64,000 nt of DNA. It comes from Toxonevra muliebris (Eukaryota > Arthropoda > Insecta > Diptera > Pallopteridae). The notes under the pieces are model-generated. The model saw only the letters and a program-made list of their open reading frames with translations, searched no databases and was not told the DNA's origin. The DNA lies in assembly GCA_963691655.1 (NCBI GenBank), contig OY829328.1:71800400-71864399 (forward strand), given 5' to 3'. This document shows positions 33,754-43,639 of the stretch, piece after piece; the stretch's first letter is position 1, and each line of letters opens with the position of its first letter. The translations under genes and the position numbers were made by a program.

Positions 33754-36619
33754 TTAATTAATGCCTTGAATGAATTTTGATAAGAAATCGGTTGGTTTCG
33801 GTTCTTCCGACTCCTTCCAATAACGCATAATGTGTCCCTTTTGTTTCCAAATTTCAACAGTTTCTTTCAGTTCCATTTGACCCTGTGAATTAAATAAAAA
33901 AATATATAAGTATGCTTTATATTTAGTTTTTTGCATTTTGTATTAATAAAATTATTTAAAATATTTATTTCACATACATAGTAATGTATATCCGTGGTAA
34001 AAAAGAAATAACAGGTTAAATGTATTTTCTTTTGTTTTATAGTTTTGAATAGAAATATTTTAAATTTGAACTCAACTTAGGCAGAGGCTGGTTTTTCCTT
34101 TATAAAATAATTAAATAAATTTAATAAACAACTAAACAGAAACTGAATAAATTAAATAAATTTAATAAACAACTAAACAGAAACTGAGTGAAGTGTTGTA
34201 AATTTAACGGCGCTAGCAGTTGCTCTCAGTTTTTAGATAATTCTATTAAAATATATTTATTTCCGTACTTTATGTTTTTGTTATTTGAGGATTTAATTAA
34301 ATAAATAAATATAAAAATTTAATTTTCTAATCATAAAATTTATAAATAAAAAAATTTGAAAAAAAAAGAATCGCTGCGGACAGGATTCGAACCTGTGCGG
34401 GTAGAACCCAATGGATTTCAAGTCCATCTCCTTAACCACTCGGACACCGCAGCTAGATATAAACCACCAGCAAAATGCACGACAGATACTTGGGTGAAAA
34501 ATATAATATGTATTCATAAACAAAAAAAATATGTTCAAAAATAATGCTGCCACATGCTTTGGAATATCAACATACTGTGAATAGGCTATAAATAATATGA
34601 AAAATTATTGTGAATGTTTGGTTTGTTTTACAATGATTTGTACTTATAGAAATGTAAAGTAAAAATTAAAAATTTGACATGATACTGCTATATTTGCATT
34701 TCGCTACTTTAATTTGCTAAAGCCCTAACATAAAATTTTTTAATATCGACTTTTTGATGAATTATGTTAAAGCATGTTCAATTTCATCTGTACCGAAAAT
34801 TTTGGAGATACACCGAAAATTTACGGCCTATTTTTTATTAGCTTAAATTACAAATTCTGGAAGCAATACTCAAACATAAAAGTGTTTCTGGCTTCTTCTG
34901 TAAAATGTGAAAAATGCGTGTTAGGGCTTTAGCAAATTAAGGTAGCGATTTGCATTTTTGTTGTTGTGAAAGCAGAAACATTTTTCATTTGCGAAGATAT
35001 GCAAGAACATATACACCAGATCGTGAACTCCACTAATTAGTTTATTAATTAAACTAATAAGTAAAATTTATATTTTTAAATTATTTAAACTAATCAAAAG
35101 AAAAAAATAATCGCTGCGGACAGGATTCGAACCTGTGCGGGTAGAACCCAATGGATTTCAAGTCCATCTCCTTAACCACTCGGACACCGCAGCTGTTGAG
35201 CCAAGTTAGCCAAATATGTAATATATTATTGTGGCCGAGTATTTGCTTAAAGCTTTCGAATCAAAAGCTTTAAGCTAAAAATAACACACGAAGTGTTGCC
35301 AAAAAAATATTGGGGATATGTATACACAAATTACTACTTTTTTAATGTTTCAAAAAGCATCTACTTTGTAGAATGAAATCATATGTTGTCCTACATTCTC
35401 AGATCGGGTTTGTTTATAACTTTTTATTTATTAAATTTTTCTGATTTATATTAGATTTTAATTTGTCTAATTACATATTTCAATGATGGCTTACAAACTG
35501 TTTCTCGGTGGTCTGCACTGGTAAACTATGAAGTTATGGAAATTAACAAAATAAAACAAAATACAAATTTACAAAAAAACTTTATTGTAAATCTTTGTTT
35601 TATTTTGCATTTTTAAATATGAAGGAAAAAACATATTATGCTATTAAAATACATTACCTAAAGAGACACATTCCCAATATAGTTTGGGCAGGTATACAGT
35701 TGTTTACTATATAAACTTTGTGTGATTTTTGGGTATGAGAGCAGTCTATCCTGCCTTACTTTTAAGATCTCATTAAGGTTATACACGGAGGGTTAGTGCA
35801 CAAAGTGAAGCAACGCTTTAGCCAGAAATGGGCACATGCATAAAAAGTGAGTAAGAGTTTCTTCCTTCTTCCAAGCCTTTGCAGCAGCGGTAATGGGTAT
35901 TGTGGCGAAAACGTTCACCGTCTCGAGCTATATGAAAACTACTGTTTAGCCTAGAAATATTTGAGCAATTTTATCGAAGGAATTATCTGGTTATTGTTCT
36001 TTGTCTTCGCACTTTTTTAAACACGCTTACACAAAATTGAGGTACCGATGAACTGAGCGATGTATTCGCGTTTGAAAATATATACCAAAATAAATAAGTG
36101 CAGTAACTTTCGTTTTATAATCTTAGAGATTAAAGCCTAAGTTGGTTTCATAGCAAAACATAAAACAAACATCCTTCAAATTTTCTATGCCACCTATAAT
36201 TGTTTGTTTTTGCTCTCACCTTAATCACCAACATATCGATGACACGAATATCGTTTACATTGCGATGCTTGTTGAATTGTTCACGCAATTTTAAGCGGCA
36301 TTCTTCAATAGACATTGGGATGTCGTATTCCATCACTGTAAACAAAAAGAAACAAAATGTAATTAACACAATGAATTTAGTGCATTTGTTTATCTAATGT
36401 AATTGGTGGCAGCTCAAATATTAAATACAGCAGTATTAGTACAACAAACAGTAGTTGACGATGACATAACAAGCGCCTCACTCACTCACCAATATAAGGA
36501 ATCTGTCGGTACCAGGCTTTGTATAGATTCAATGCACGTTTACGTGCTTCCCCACGATCAACGGAGAGGATGGGACGCACTTGCTGTACGGCTTTTCTTA
36601 CGGCTTCACGTCCTGCCAT
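33754..36619 (-). CDS. ND-B14: NADH dehydrogenase (ubiquinone) B14 subunit, NDUFA6 homolog (complex I)
   Basis: Three exons, in coding order 36490-36619, 36220-36335 and 33754-33882, give 124 residues with phase-1 and phase-0 GT-AG introns. The protein opens [20 protein letters not shown]. It carries the LYR-family core as LYKAWYR (residues 32-38, Lys for Arg in the third place), the block [20 protein letters not shown], and the C-terminal [10 protein letters not shown]. These are hallmarks of NDUFA6/B14, an accessory subunit on the matrix side of mitochondrial complex I that binds mitochondrial acyl carrier protein. The length is typical of insect members. The second intron (2.3 kb) contains two tRNA-Ser genes, a MITE and a retroelement tail. 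The start is chosen because the N-terminus matches the family and no upstream in-frame ATG is needed. The gene appears intact. Confidence 0.96.
34372..34453 (-). tRNA. tRNA-Ser(UGA), copy 1
   Basis: The 82-base cloverleaf has a perfect 7-bp acceptor stem (GCTGCGG with CCGCAGC), D-arm CCGAGTGGTTAAGG, anticodon loop CTTGAAA with anticodon TGA (plus-strand 34418-34420), a long variable arm typical of serine tRNAs, and T-arm ACAGGTTCGAATCCTGT. The discriminator is G. There is no intron. A run of Ts follows the 3' end on the minus strand, as expected for Pol III termination. It lies in intron 2 of ND-B14 in the same orientation. Confidence 0.97.
34701..34948. mobile_element. MITE with 30-bp inverted repeats and an exact 8-bp target duplication
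   Basis: The arms 34701-34730 and 34919-34948 (TCGCTACTTTAATTTGCTAA onward) are inverted repeats with one mismatch. The 8-bp word TTTGCATT flanks both sides (34693-34700 and 34949-34956). Eight-base duplications are typical of the hAT superfamily, though P and Merlin elements also make them and the terminal TCGCTAC is not a classical hAT end. It has no coding capacity. It sits between the two tRNA-Ser genes. Confidence 0.88.
35112..35193 (-). tRNA. tRNA-Ser(UGA), copy 2
   Basis: Identical over all 82 bases to the copy at 34372-34453, including anticodon TGA (plus-strand 35158-35160) and the T-run terminator. The flanking sequences differ apart from the T run and a few adjacent bases. This suggests an old duplication with the gene body kept uniform by selection or gene conversion. 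Confidence 0.97.
35640..35960 (-). mobile_element. Decayed 3' end of a non-LTR retrotransposon
   Basis: On the minus strand, one frame gives [20 protein letters not shown] and the adjoining frame gives YRCCKGLEE just before it. Together these form the C-terminal Cys-His knuckle of RNase H-bearing non-LTR elements, followed by a tail with LNEILKV. At least one frameshift and a stop are present. It lies in intron 2 of ND-B14. Confidence 0.6.
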
Positions 36620-36724
36620 TTTTTCGATTTACACGTAAAATTTAAGTTAGCTTTTTGCCACAAAATTGTCGTACAAAAATGAATGCAAAAAAATTGAACA
36701 AAATTGTTTGACAGTTGTGACAAA

Positions 36725-36747
36725 ACAGCTGATTGCAAGTCAGCTGT
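36725..36747. promoter_or_regulatory. Palindromic double E-box upstream of ND-B14
   Basis: ACAGCTGA (36725-36732) and TCAGCTGT (36740-36747) are exact reverse complements around TTGCAAG, so two CAGCTG E-boxes face each other about 105-130 bases upstream of the ATG. A CCAAT box (minus strand) lies just beyond, near 36762-36766. The position suits a proximal promoter. Use is inferred. Confidence 0.4.
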
Positions 36748-36767
36748 CACTTATCATTTCCCATTGG

Positions 36768-38400
36768 AAATGCATTGTGACTTAATTTTTGGAACAAACT
36801 ATTCACAGTAGATAAGTTCCTGTAAAATTTCCCTGGAAGAATTTTTTTGTAAAATAACGTTAAAATATATTTGTTATCTGATCCAATAAGTGAACAAAAA
36901 ATTAACAATTTAAAAAGTAAAGCGCAAAGCGGAGTGTGTAGTTAGATTTAAATAAGAAAAACCAAATCAAATAAAATAATTACTTAAGGAAGCAAGCAAG
37001 CAGAGAAATTTATATTTTCTCCCTTTTGAAGAAAACTGGATCTTCTTTTCTTTTTTCTCTGGAAGAGAGCTTGAAAGGCTTTATCACTAATGCAAACATG
37101 GCTTAAAAAGTGATAAAAGAGGGGAAGAAGGCACACTACTGGCTGAAAAAGAAACCAGCTTTCATCTCTCAACCAAGATCTGTCAATTTCAGCAACAACA
37201 GCTGTCGAGGAAAAGAACAGGCAAGTGATTATTTTTATGACCTTTTTCGGATAACATTTTTGGTTGGTTGGTTAAGATGGTGACCGAGTGCTAAATACTT
37301 GAAGACTCGGCCCAATTAGCACGTTAGTGCCATTTTGATAAACATTTGCGGTAGTAATAATTTGATTTGAATATTTAAACAGTTTTATTTCCATTCTCAA
37401 TTTTATCATGTTGAACCTCACATATATAGAGTTGCCAAGTAGCCAGAAATCAACTCGTCCGGTCGGTTAACACGTTTGCGGACACTCAAAATTTTATCGA
37501 GGTGCGAAAAGAGACACATGGCGACTCTCTTAAAGTAATCGTAATATTTAAATTTTGATTATACACGTTTTCCCCAAGTTCTAAAAATATCACATTTTAT
37601 TAGTTATATACATTGAATAATAAAGCATTTACTTCGATATATAGATCAGTTCAGTTGTCGATTTTGTGGACGCTATATAGAATTGAAATCCGAAATTTGT
37701 ATTATAGATTTGAATGCTATTGCATTCACGTCATATTGTGACACCATGAAAATGAATGTTATAGCATTCACGTCCGCGAATGTGTTAATTAGCTGAAGAG
37801 CCGAAAGCAAGTAAAAAGTCGAAAACCCGCGTAAAAGCCTTAATTTTCTGACAGAACATAGTAAGTACTAGTCACTTGGTAATTTAAAAAAGACTACTGG
37901 TGCGATTTTGTTTGCAAACGATCACCATACTCATATAAAAATCGACGGTTAAAAAATTTCATGAAAAAGACAAATGTCTGCTTTTAAGGGTTAAACAAAA
38001 TTATAGGGCTTGAGTCACAGTTTAGATTTAAGTAAACTTTTAATCTTTTATTACAGTTTCTTTCTTTTTTTGTGACATTGTTCAACATAAACATTGTAAT
38101 GACAAACTGGGGATTTAGTCACTAAATTTTGACTGCTTTACAGTTTTCACTAACACTAATTAAAATCTAATCCGACTGTCGCTGAACGTTTAATAAACCT
38201 TTAATAGTAGTGGAGTCTTATTCACATTGGCACTAAAAATAGTGAAGAGCAAAATTTAGTCATTAAATCCATAGTCTGGTAAATAGTATTGTACTTTCTT
38301 TCCTGTTTCCCTGGTTTACAATAATTGCCTCTTCCGCGAACGTACTGCTCGTCGCCTAATTTACTCAAAAATATCTACAAAATACTCACTTTGCGTGATG
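36768..38400. other. Intergenic region upstream of ND-B14, no gene seen
   Basis: No exon or RNA gene was recognised. At about 37274-37296 the sequence TGGTGACCGAGTGCTAAATAC resembles the head of the SINE-like repeat at 56638, so a partial copy may lie here. Confidence 0.45.
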
Positions 38401-40070
38401 TTCAAAAAGAAACGATTCGATGCCTGTTCTTTTGCAAGAGAGTGACGTGGATTTACTATGTATTAGTATGACGTTTCCATACCGATTGTCTTCATTAGGT
38501 TTTGTTTTCATAACAACTCGATCACACATGTCAAGAAAAATATATCTCTATTATTTAATTCCTGTTTGAAATACACACGTTAACTTAAGGATTTATTTAC
38601 ATTTTCAGTAAAGTATTTTTTGTTAACCTACATTCTTTTCTGCTATCCTGTTCTGCTACAAAGGAATCCACGTGGTCTTTCTGTTTTTCGAAACGAATAG
38701 TCAGTCAATAAATTGTTCGTGTATGAACGAAGTTGTTGTCTTCTGATTAGTATAAGCCCTACGCTGTTACATTTTGTTTACATTCAATAGTTTTCCCAAA
38801 ATCTTTATTTTCTCTTTCCCTGTTCTGCTACAAGAGAATCCTCGTGGTCTTTGTTCATTTCGGCTCACGAATTGTTCGTGCTCATGCTCGTTTATATTTC
38901 CATTCAAGAGTTTGTTTAGGGTGTTGAATTTTTCATAACTACTCGATCATATTTTTTAGAACAAAGGTTATCCTCCCTCCTTTTATGTTTCCCTGTTCTA
39001 CTGTAAAGGAATTCGCGTAGTATTTCTGTATTTTGAAACGAATAGCTTACGAATCATTCGTGTATAAACGAGATCGAGCACATAACATCTGTATTTTGAT
39101 TAGGGGTTGTTTACATTTCCATTCAATAGTTTTTTAAAGGGTGGTTGGAAGAAATATGGTTAGGTGTTCAAAATACCTACCCATATTTTTCAAAATAAAT
39201 CTGTTTATTCTGTTTCCCTGTTCTGATACAAGAGATTCCATGTGGTCTTTCTGTATTTTGATTCAAATAGCTAACAAATTGTTCGTGCTTGTTTATATTT
39301 TCATTCAAAGATATTTTTAGATTGTAAAGTTTTTCATAACTCATAACCCTCTTTTCTGTTTTCCTGTTCTGGTGCAAGCGAATCCACATGTCATTTTTAT
39401 ATATATATTGAAACGAACAGCACACGAATCGTTTGCATATAAACGAAATTGAACTATTACTGAATTCCGAATAGTGCAAGGATTTGTTTACATCACCGTT
39501 CAATATTTTTTGAAGGGATGGTTTTTTCACAGGTATCAGATCACATTTTTCAAAAGAAATTTTTATATACGGGTTTTCTGTTTTGCTGCAAGAGAATCCA
39601 CCTGGTCTTTCTTTATTATTACGAAACGAAGTTGTGAAGAATTCAGGTTATTGCTATAAGGAATTGTTTACGTCTCCTTTCAAGCGTTTTTTGAAGGGGT
39701 TGTTTTTGTTTCATAACTACCCGATCACACTTTTTTTCAAAACAAATGATATCCTATTTTATTTTCTGTTTTCCTAATCTGCTACCAGGGAATCCACGTA
39801 GTCTTTTTATTACGAAACGAATAACAAAGTTGTAAAAAATTCACTGAATGACCTAAGAGTTTGTTTACATTTCGTTCCTGTTTGAGAATATATAAATTTC
39901 TGTATACCGATTATTCGTTTACTATTATCCTTAATCGTATTAGAAAAATTCACATGGTTCATCTAAGGGTTTGTTAACATTTATTTAACTTTTTGAAACT
40001 TTCTTTGAGAGGGTTGTTTTTTCATAATAACTCAATAATACAGTTATTAAAAAAAATGTGCAGTAGGTGA
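38400..40070. repeat. Degenerate tandem array, 8-9 units of about 140-215 bp
   Basis: A core of the type CTGTTCTGCTACAAGAGAAT followed by CCACGTGGTCTTTCTG recurs near 38648, 38820, 38993, 39221, 39364, 39578 and 39770, with weaker copies near 38420 and 39940. Each core is followed by GAAACGAATAG, then TTGTTCGTG, then GTTTACATTTCCATTCAA and CATAACTACTCGATCACA. The order of these blocks is preserved although spacing varies. It looks like an old satellite-like array. No open frame runs through it. Confidence 0.8.
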
Positions 40071-40182
40071 TGCCTTAACGAAAAGGATATATTTTCACAA
40101 ATATGGGAAACTAAACTAAGATAGTCATTTGATTAATATTTTTATAGTTTATCCGATTGAGTACAAAAAGGTGAAGGTAATT

Positions 40183-40308
40183 GCATTAGCATTAGACCAT
40201 TTATAATTATAAGCCATTAGAAGAGCGGATAGCAGATATGCAGTTCTAAAATTGTTTTTTTTTTCTCATGCTATTGGCTTTTCATTACAATCGGTCTAAT
40301 GCTAATGC
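40183..40308. repeat. 126-bp imperfect hairpin with perfect 16-bp ends
   Basis: GCATTAGCATTAGACC (40183-40198) and GGTCTAATGCTAATGC (40293-40308) are exact reverse complements. Pairing continues imperfectly inward through AAGCCA(T/A)TAG for about 45 bases per arm. It could be a tiny MITE or a foldback. No flanking duplication is clear. Confidence 0.7.
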
Positions 40309-40429
40309 TATTTTTTAATGTTAATGCTTTGTAGTTCTTTACTCTACGCCAAATCATGGTAAAAAAAACGAGAAAAACAAGTCGAAACTTACCATATATT
40401 CGTTAGTCTGGCGAAGTTCATCAGATTTT

Positions 40430-43030
40430 GTAAAATGACACTAACCGCCATTACCAGTGCATGCCACTAGACTTAAGAATGAACGTAACTCGCTCCGTAC
40501 CATAAACCCTGCTGATCCGCGTATCAGGATGAGCATCGACGCAAAAAATGGAGAGATCATCTAGAGAGCTGTGAAAATGGTTACAAAAAACTCTAGTCCA
40601 CCATTAAATCACTGTTGAGCCCCACAAGGCGCAAAGGTCTCTCAGTCATCACTTTTGATGATCTCCCCACTGACAACTCAAAGAAATGTGCAAGACTATT
40701 TGCTAAAGAATTATTGAACACCCCCATCGATTGACAAAAACAGACGAGCAACCTTTAGGAAAATCGAAAAACTCGAGACGATCAATGAACGCACATGTAA
40801 TGAAGTGGCCTTTGCCATCAAGAACGCTAAACCATCGAAAGCCTTAGGGAGAGATGGTATCTCGCTGGTAATGCTAAAAAACCTAGACGAACTATTTAAC
40901 GTCAGAGCTCAACTTATCAGTGCACACATCAACCATACGAGATATCTGGAAGGTAGGAAGAATTATTCCGCTCTCGAAATCGGGTAAATAAGCAGATAAA
41001 GGGAAATGATGTAGGTCCATCTCGCTAGTTAAAACACTTGAGGCGTTACTCCTACCCACGCACAACATCAGCATGGTTTCAGAATTAACCACAGTACGAC
41101 CTTCGCTCTAAACATAGTACAAGCACAGATAAGACATGGATTGAACCAGAAAAGACCATGTAATAGAACAGTTCTAGTTACACTTTACCTAGCTGAGGCC
41201 TTCGTCACGGTTAATCACGGTACACTCCTGCGTGATGTTTACGACTCACTGTTACCCTCCAATATCAAGCGATTGCTGGCATGCTAAATGTATAGTCGAC
41301 ACTCATTTGTTAAGTTCCGCAATAGTACTGCTATTTAGCTACTACATGGCTCTTATGCGGACGACTCCATAATCTTTACCACGGGCAACAACATTCCAAA
41401 ACTATGTGAAGAATTGAACGCCTACTTGGTATCTATTGCGACATTTTTACGAGTTCTCAACTTGCAACTGTCAACAGATAAATCAGCTGCAACTTCACCA
41501 TTTGTAACCCTTGATATAAACATCGAAGGCAAAAACATACCAACAGTGAAATACCCCAAAATACTGGGCATAACCTTCAGCAATTTCCTTACCTTCACAT
41601 GCCAACAACCTACGCAATCGCTTAAGAGGGCCTATTATTGTGCTGAAAGCTCTAGCTGGGAGCACATGGGACAGGGACAAAGAGACCATTCTCACAACAT
41701 ATAAAGCTATTGGACGGTCAGTAGCAAAATATGCGGCGCCAATCTGGACTCCACTTATTAGCGATACGCAGTGGAAAGAGTTGCAAATATTCCAGAACTG
41801 CAACTTTACGTATCGCTACAGGCTGCCCTGCCCTTCATGACACATGAAGACCATCTACACAGTGTGGTCAACTTTTGTTTTTCAAAATCCGCTAAAATGA
41901 AGAATAAAACGCGTATTTTCTTAAAAACAGCTTTAAATTTTTTTCCTTATAAAAGTGCGAGAAAACTCAATACATTTAAACTTTTTCACTAATACAGGCA
42001 CACATCTGATACTTCTAGTCAATGAAAATTTCTTCGATTTTTCGAAGATATTTTAAATAGAAAAAAAGTGCTGAGCGCTAAATCACTTTTTTCTGCGTTT
42101 TAATTTCCAAAAAGCACTAAAATCAACGGGAAAAGCGCTAAGTTGGCCACACTGCATCAACATGATGATCAAGGTCAAAGCACACAATATCCTGCTCGCA
42201 AAACAATTTCTCCTCGCGTGCCATAAAGAGGACACCCCAATACAAGCATAGCAACCACCACACTACCACCAAGGAAAATACGCAAAGACCTGACCCAGCA
42301 CAACGTAGACTTGACCCGATTCATTAACTCGGCACCACTTGATAACGCAGCATATAGGACTGCACTCAACTCTCTGCATACGGAGGCGGTAAACATGGCC
42401 AAAGCTATATACGCCCCGAACATAGTAGTGAACGGGCGGCCACTACCCATAAACGACTCAGAAAAAAAGACTTCCAAGAAAAACACGTTGCACTTTTGCA
42501 CACCTCAGATCCGGATGGAGCCGCATTCTTAATTGCTATATGCTCAGGATCATTGAAGACATTACGAACACTTGTTCAGACTGTGGCAGTGGCCCTCACG
42601 ATACAGCTCACCTTTTGTCCTGCCTACAGCACTCAACAGACCTAACTCCTCTCTCTCTTTGAACGCATCATCCCATTGAGGCGGCCTGCTTCTTGGGCGT
42701 TGACTATAAGGGCAACAGCTGACACACATAAATAAACATATTGACAATAAATTTCTAACACTATTGTAGCTGCTACAGCAATAACCAGCGCAGTAAAAAC
42801 TAAAACTGACCTCTCCGTACTATTTAATACCAAGCTTAGATTAATCTTATGGTAGAAAAAATATTTCGAGCTGCAGACAACATCTCCGGCACTATCTTTT
42901 ACAAGCTGTTGCATACGGCAGAATTCACTGTATCACTAGTTCATTTTATTCATTGTATCCACTACTACTAGGTACTATTTATGAGTAATGATATAAACAT
43001 GTAACCCTTAATAAAAAAAATAAAATAAAA
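40430..43030 (+). mobile_element. Decayed Jockey-type non-LTR retrotransposon
   Basis: Fragments in shifting frames follow the order of a Jockey-type ORF2. These are ATFRKIEKLETINERTCNEV, then FAIKNAKPSKALGRDGISLV (RT motif, near 40805-40870), the catalytic YADD at 41354-41365 in LLHGSYADDSIIFTTGNN, then LNLQLSTDKSAAT, KYPKILGITF and LKALAGSTWDRDKETILTTY, and near 42560 a C-terminal CSDCGSGPHDTAHLL-like knuckle. Frameshifts, stops and deletions (for example between 41210 and 41340) make it inactive. An A-rich tail near 43009-43035 may be the 3' end. A 295-bp MITE is inserted at 41860-42154. The endonuclease region is missing or unrecognisable. Confidence 0.85.
41860..42154. mobile_element. 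hAT-like MITE nested in the Jockey-type element
   Basis: The ends CAGTGTGGTCAACTT and, on the reverse strand, CAGTGTGGCCAACTT are inverted repeats that start with the CAGTG typical of many hAT elements. The 8 bases on either side, CATCTACA and CATCAACA, differ at one position, fitting an aged 8-bp duplication. It interrupts the RT-derived reading frame (THEDHLH...). There is no coding capacity. Confidence 0.78.
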
Positions 43031-43039
43031 TTATAATAA

Positions 43040-43630
43040 TAATACATTGCTAGAAGAATGAATCATCGCTATTCATTGAAAATTCCCAGACTTGTTACAA
43101 TCTTTTCATTTTGTAAGTGAAAAACTTGATGTTGTATGTATTACTGAACTGTAAAATTGCTTTTATGAATGATAAAATGAAATATATGTATTTATACATA
43201 TACACTTATGCATGTATCCACTACACCTTTGCTTATATTTCACCAGCTTAAATTCTAAACTTTAACATCTCTCACAGTAGTATCTGTATCTCTGATGCTG
43301 TAATCTCATCAAAAGCTATTTAACAGTCAGTTTCTTATATGATTTGTAGTTGCTGATTTTACGAGTTTCCAGCGCAATCTGTGAAAAATTTGATTTTCTC
43401 CGACACATTTACCCACAGTTTAGCTTCTCCATATGCTATTTAAGTAATATTATTAAAATGAAAAACGTTTCATATTTTGTGTGAAAAAGCTTTATTTAAA
43501 AAAAACTTATAGTGACTTTCAATTAAGATGAATGTCAAGGCATTTTGACCATGTAGGAAATTTGTGCAATGATGACATGCAGAATATAATCTTTTGCACT
43601 TGTTTGTTAACATTTTGAAGAATTTTCACT
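43040..43630. other. AT-rich spacer, nothing recognised
   Basis: This stretch lies between the Jockey-type element and the AAATTCAGAC array. It contains ATGTATTTATACATATACAC-like microsatellite remnants but no gene or defined element. Confidence 0.5.
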
Positions 43631-43639
43631 TAATAGTGT

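Noticed and set aside
34293..34553. Open frames overlapping tRNA-Ser copy 1 on both strands
   Set aside because: The sequence is a canonical tRNA gene, and the frames are incidental.
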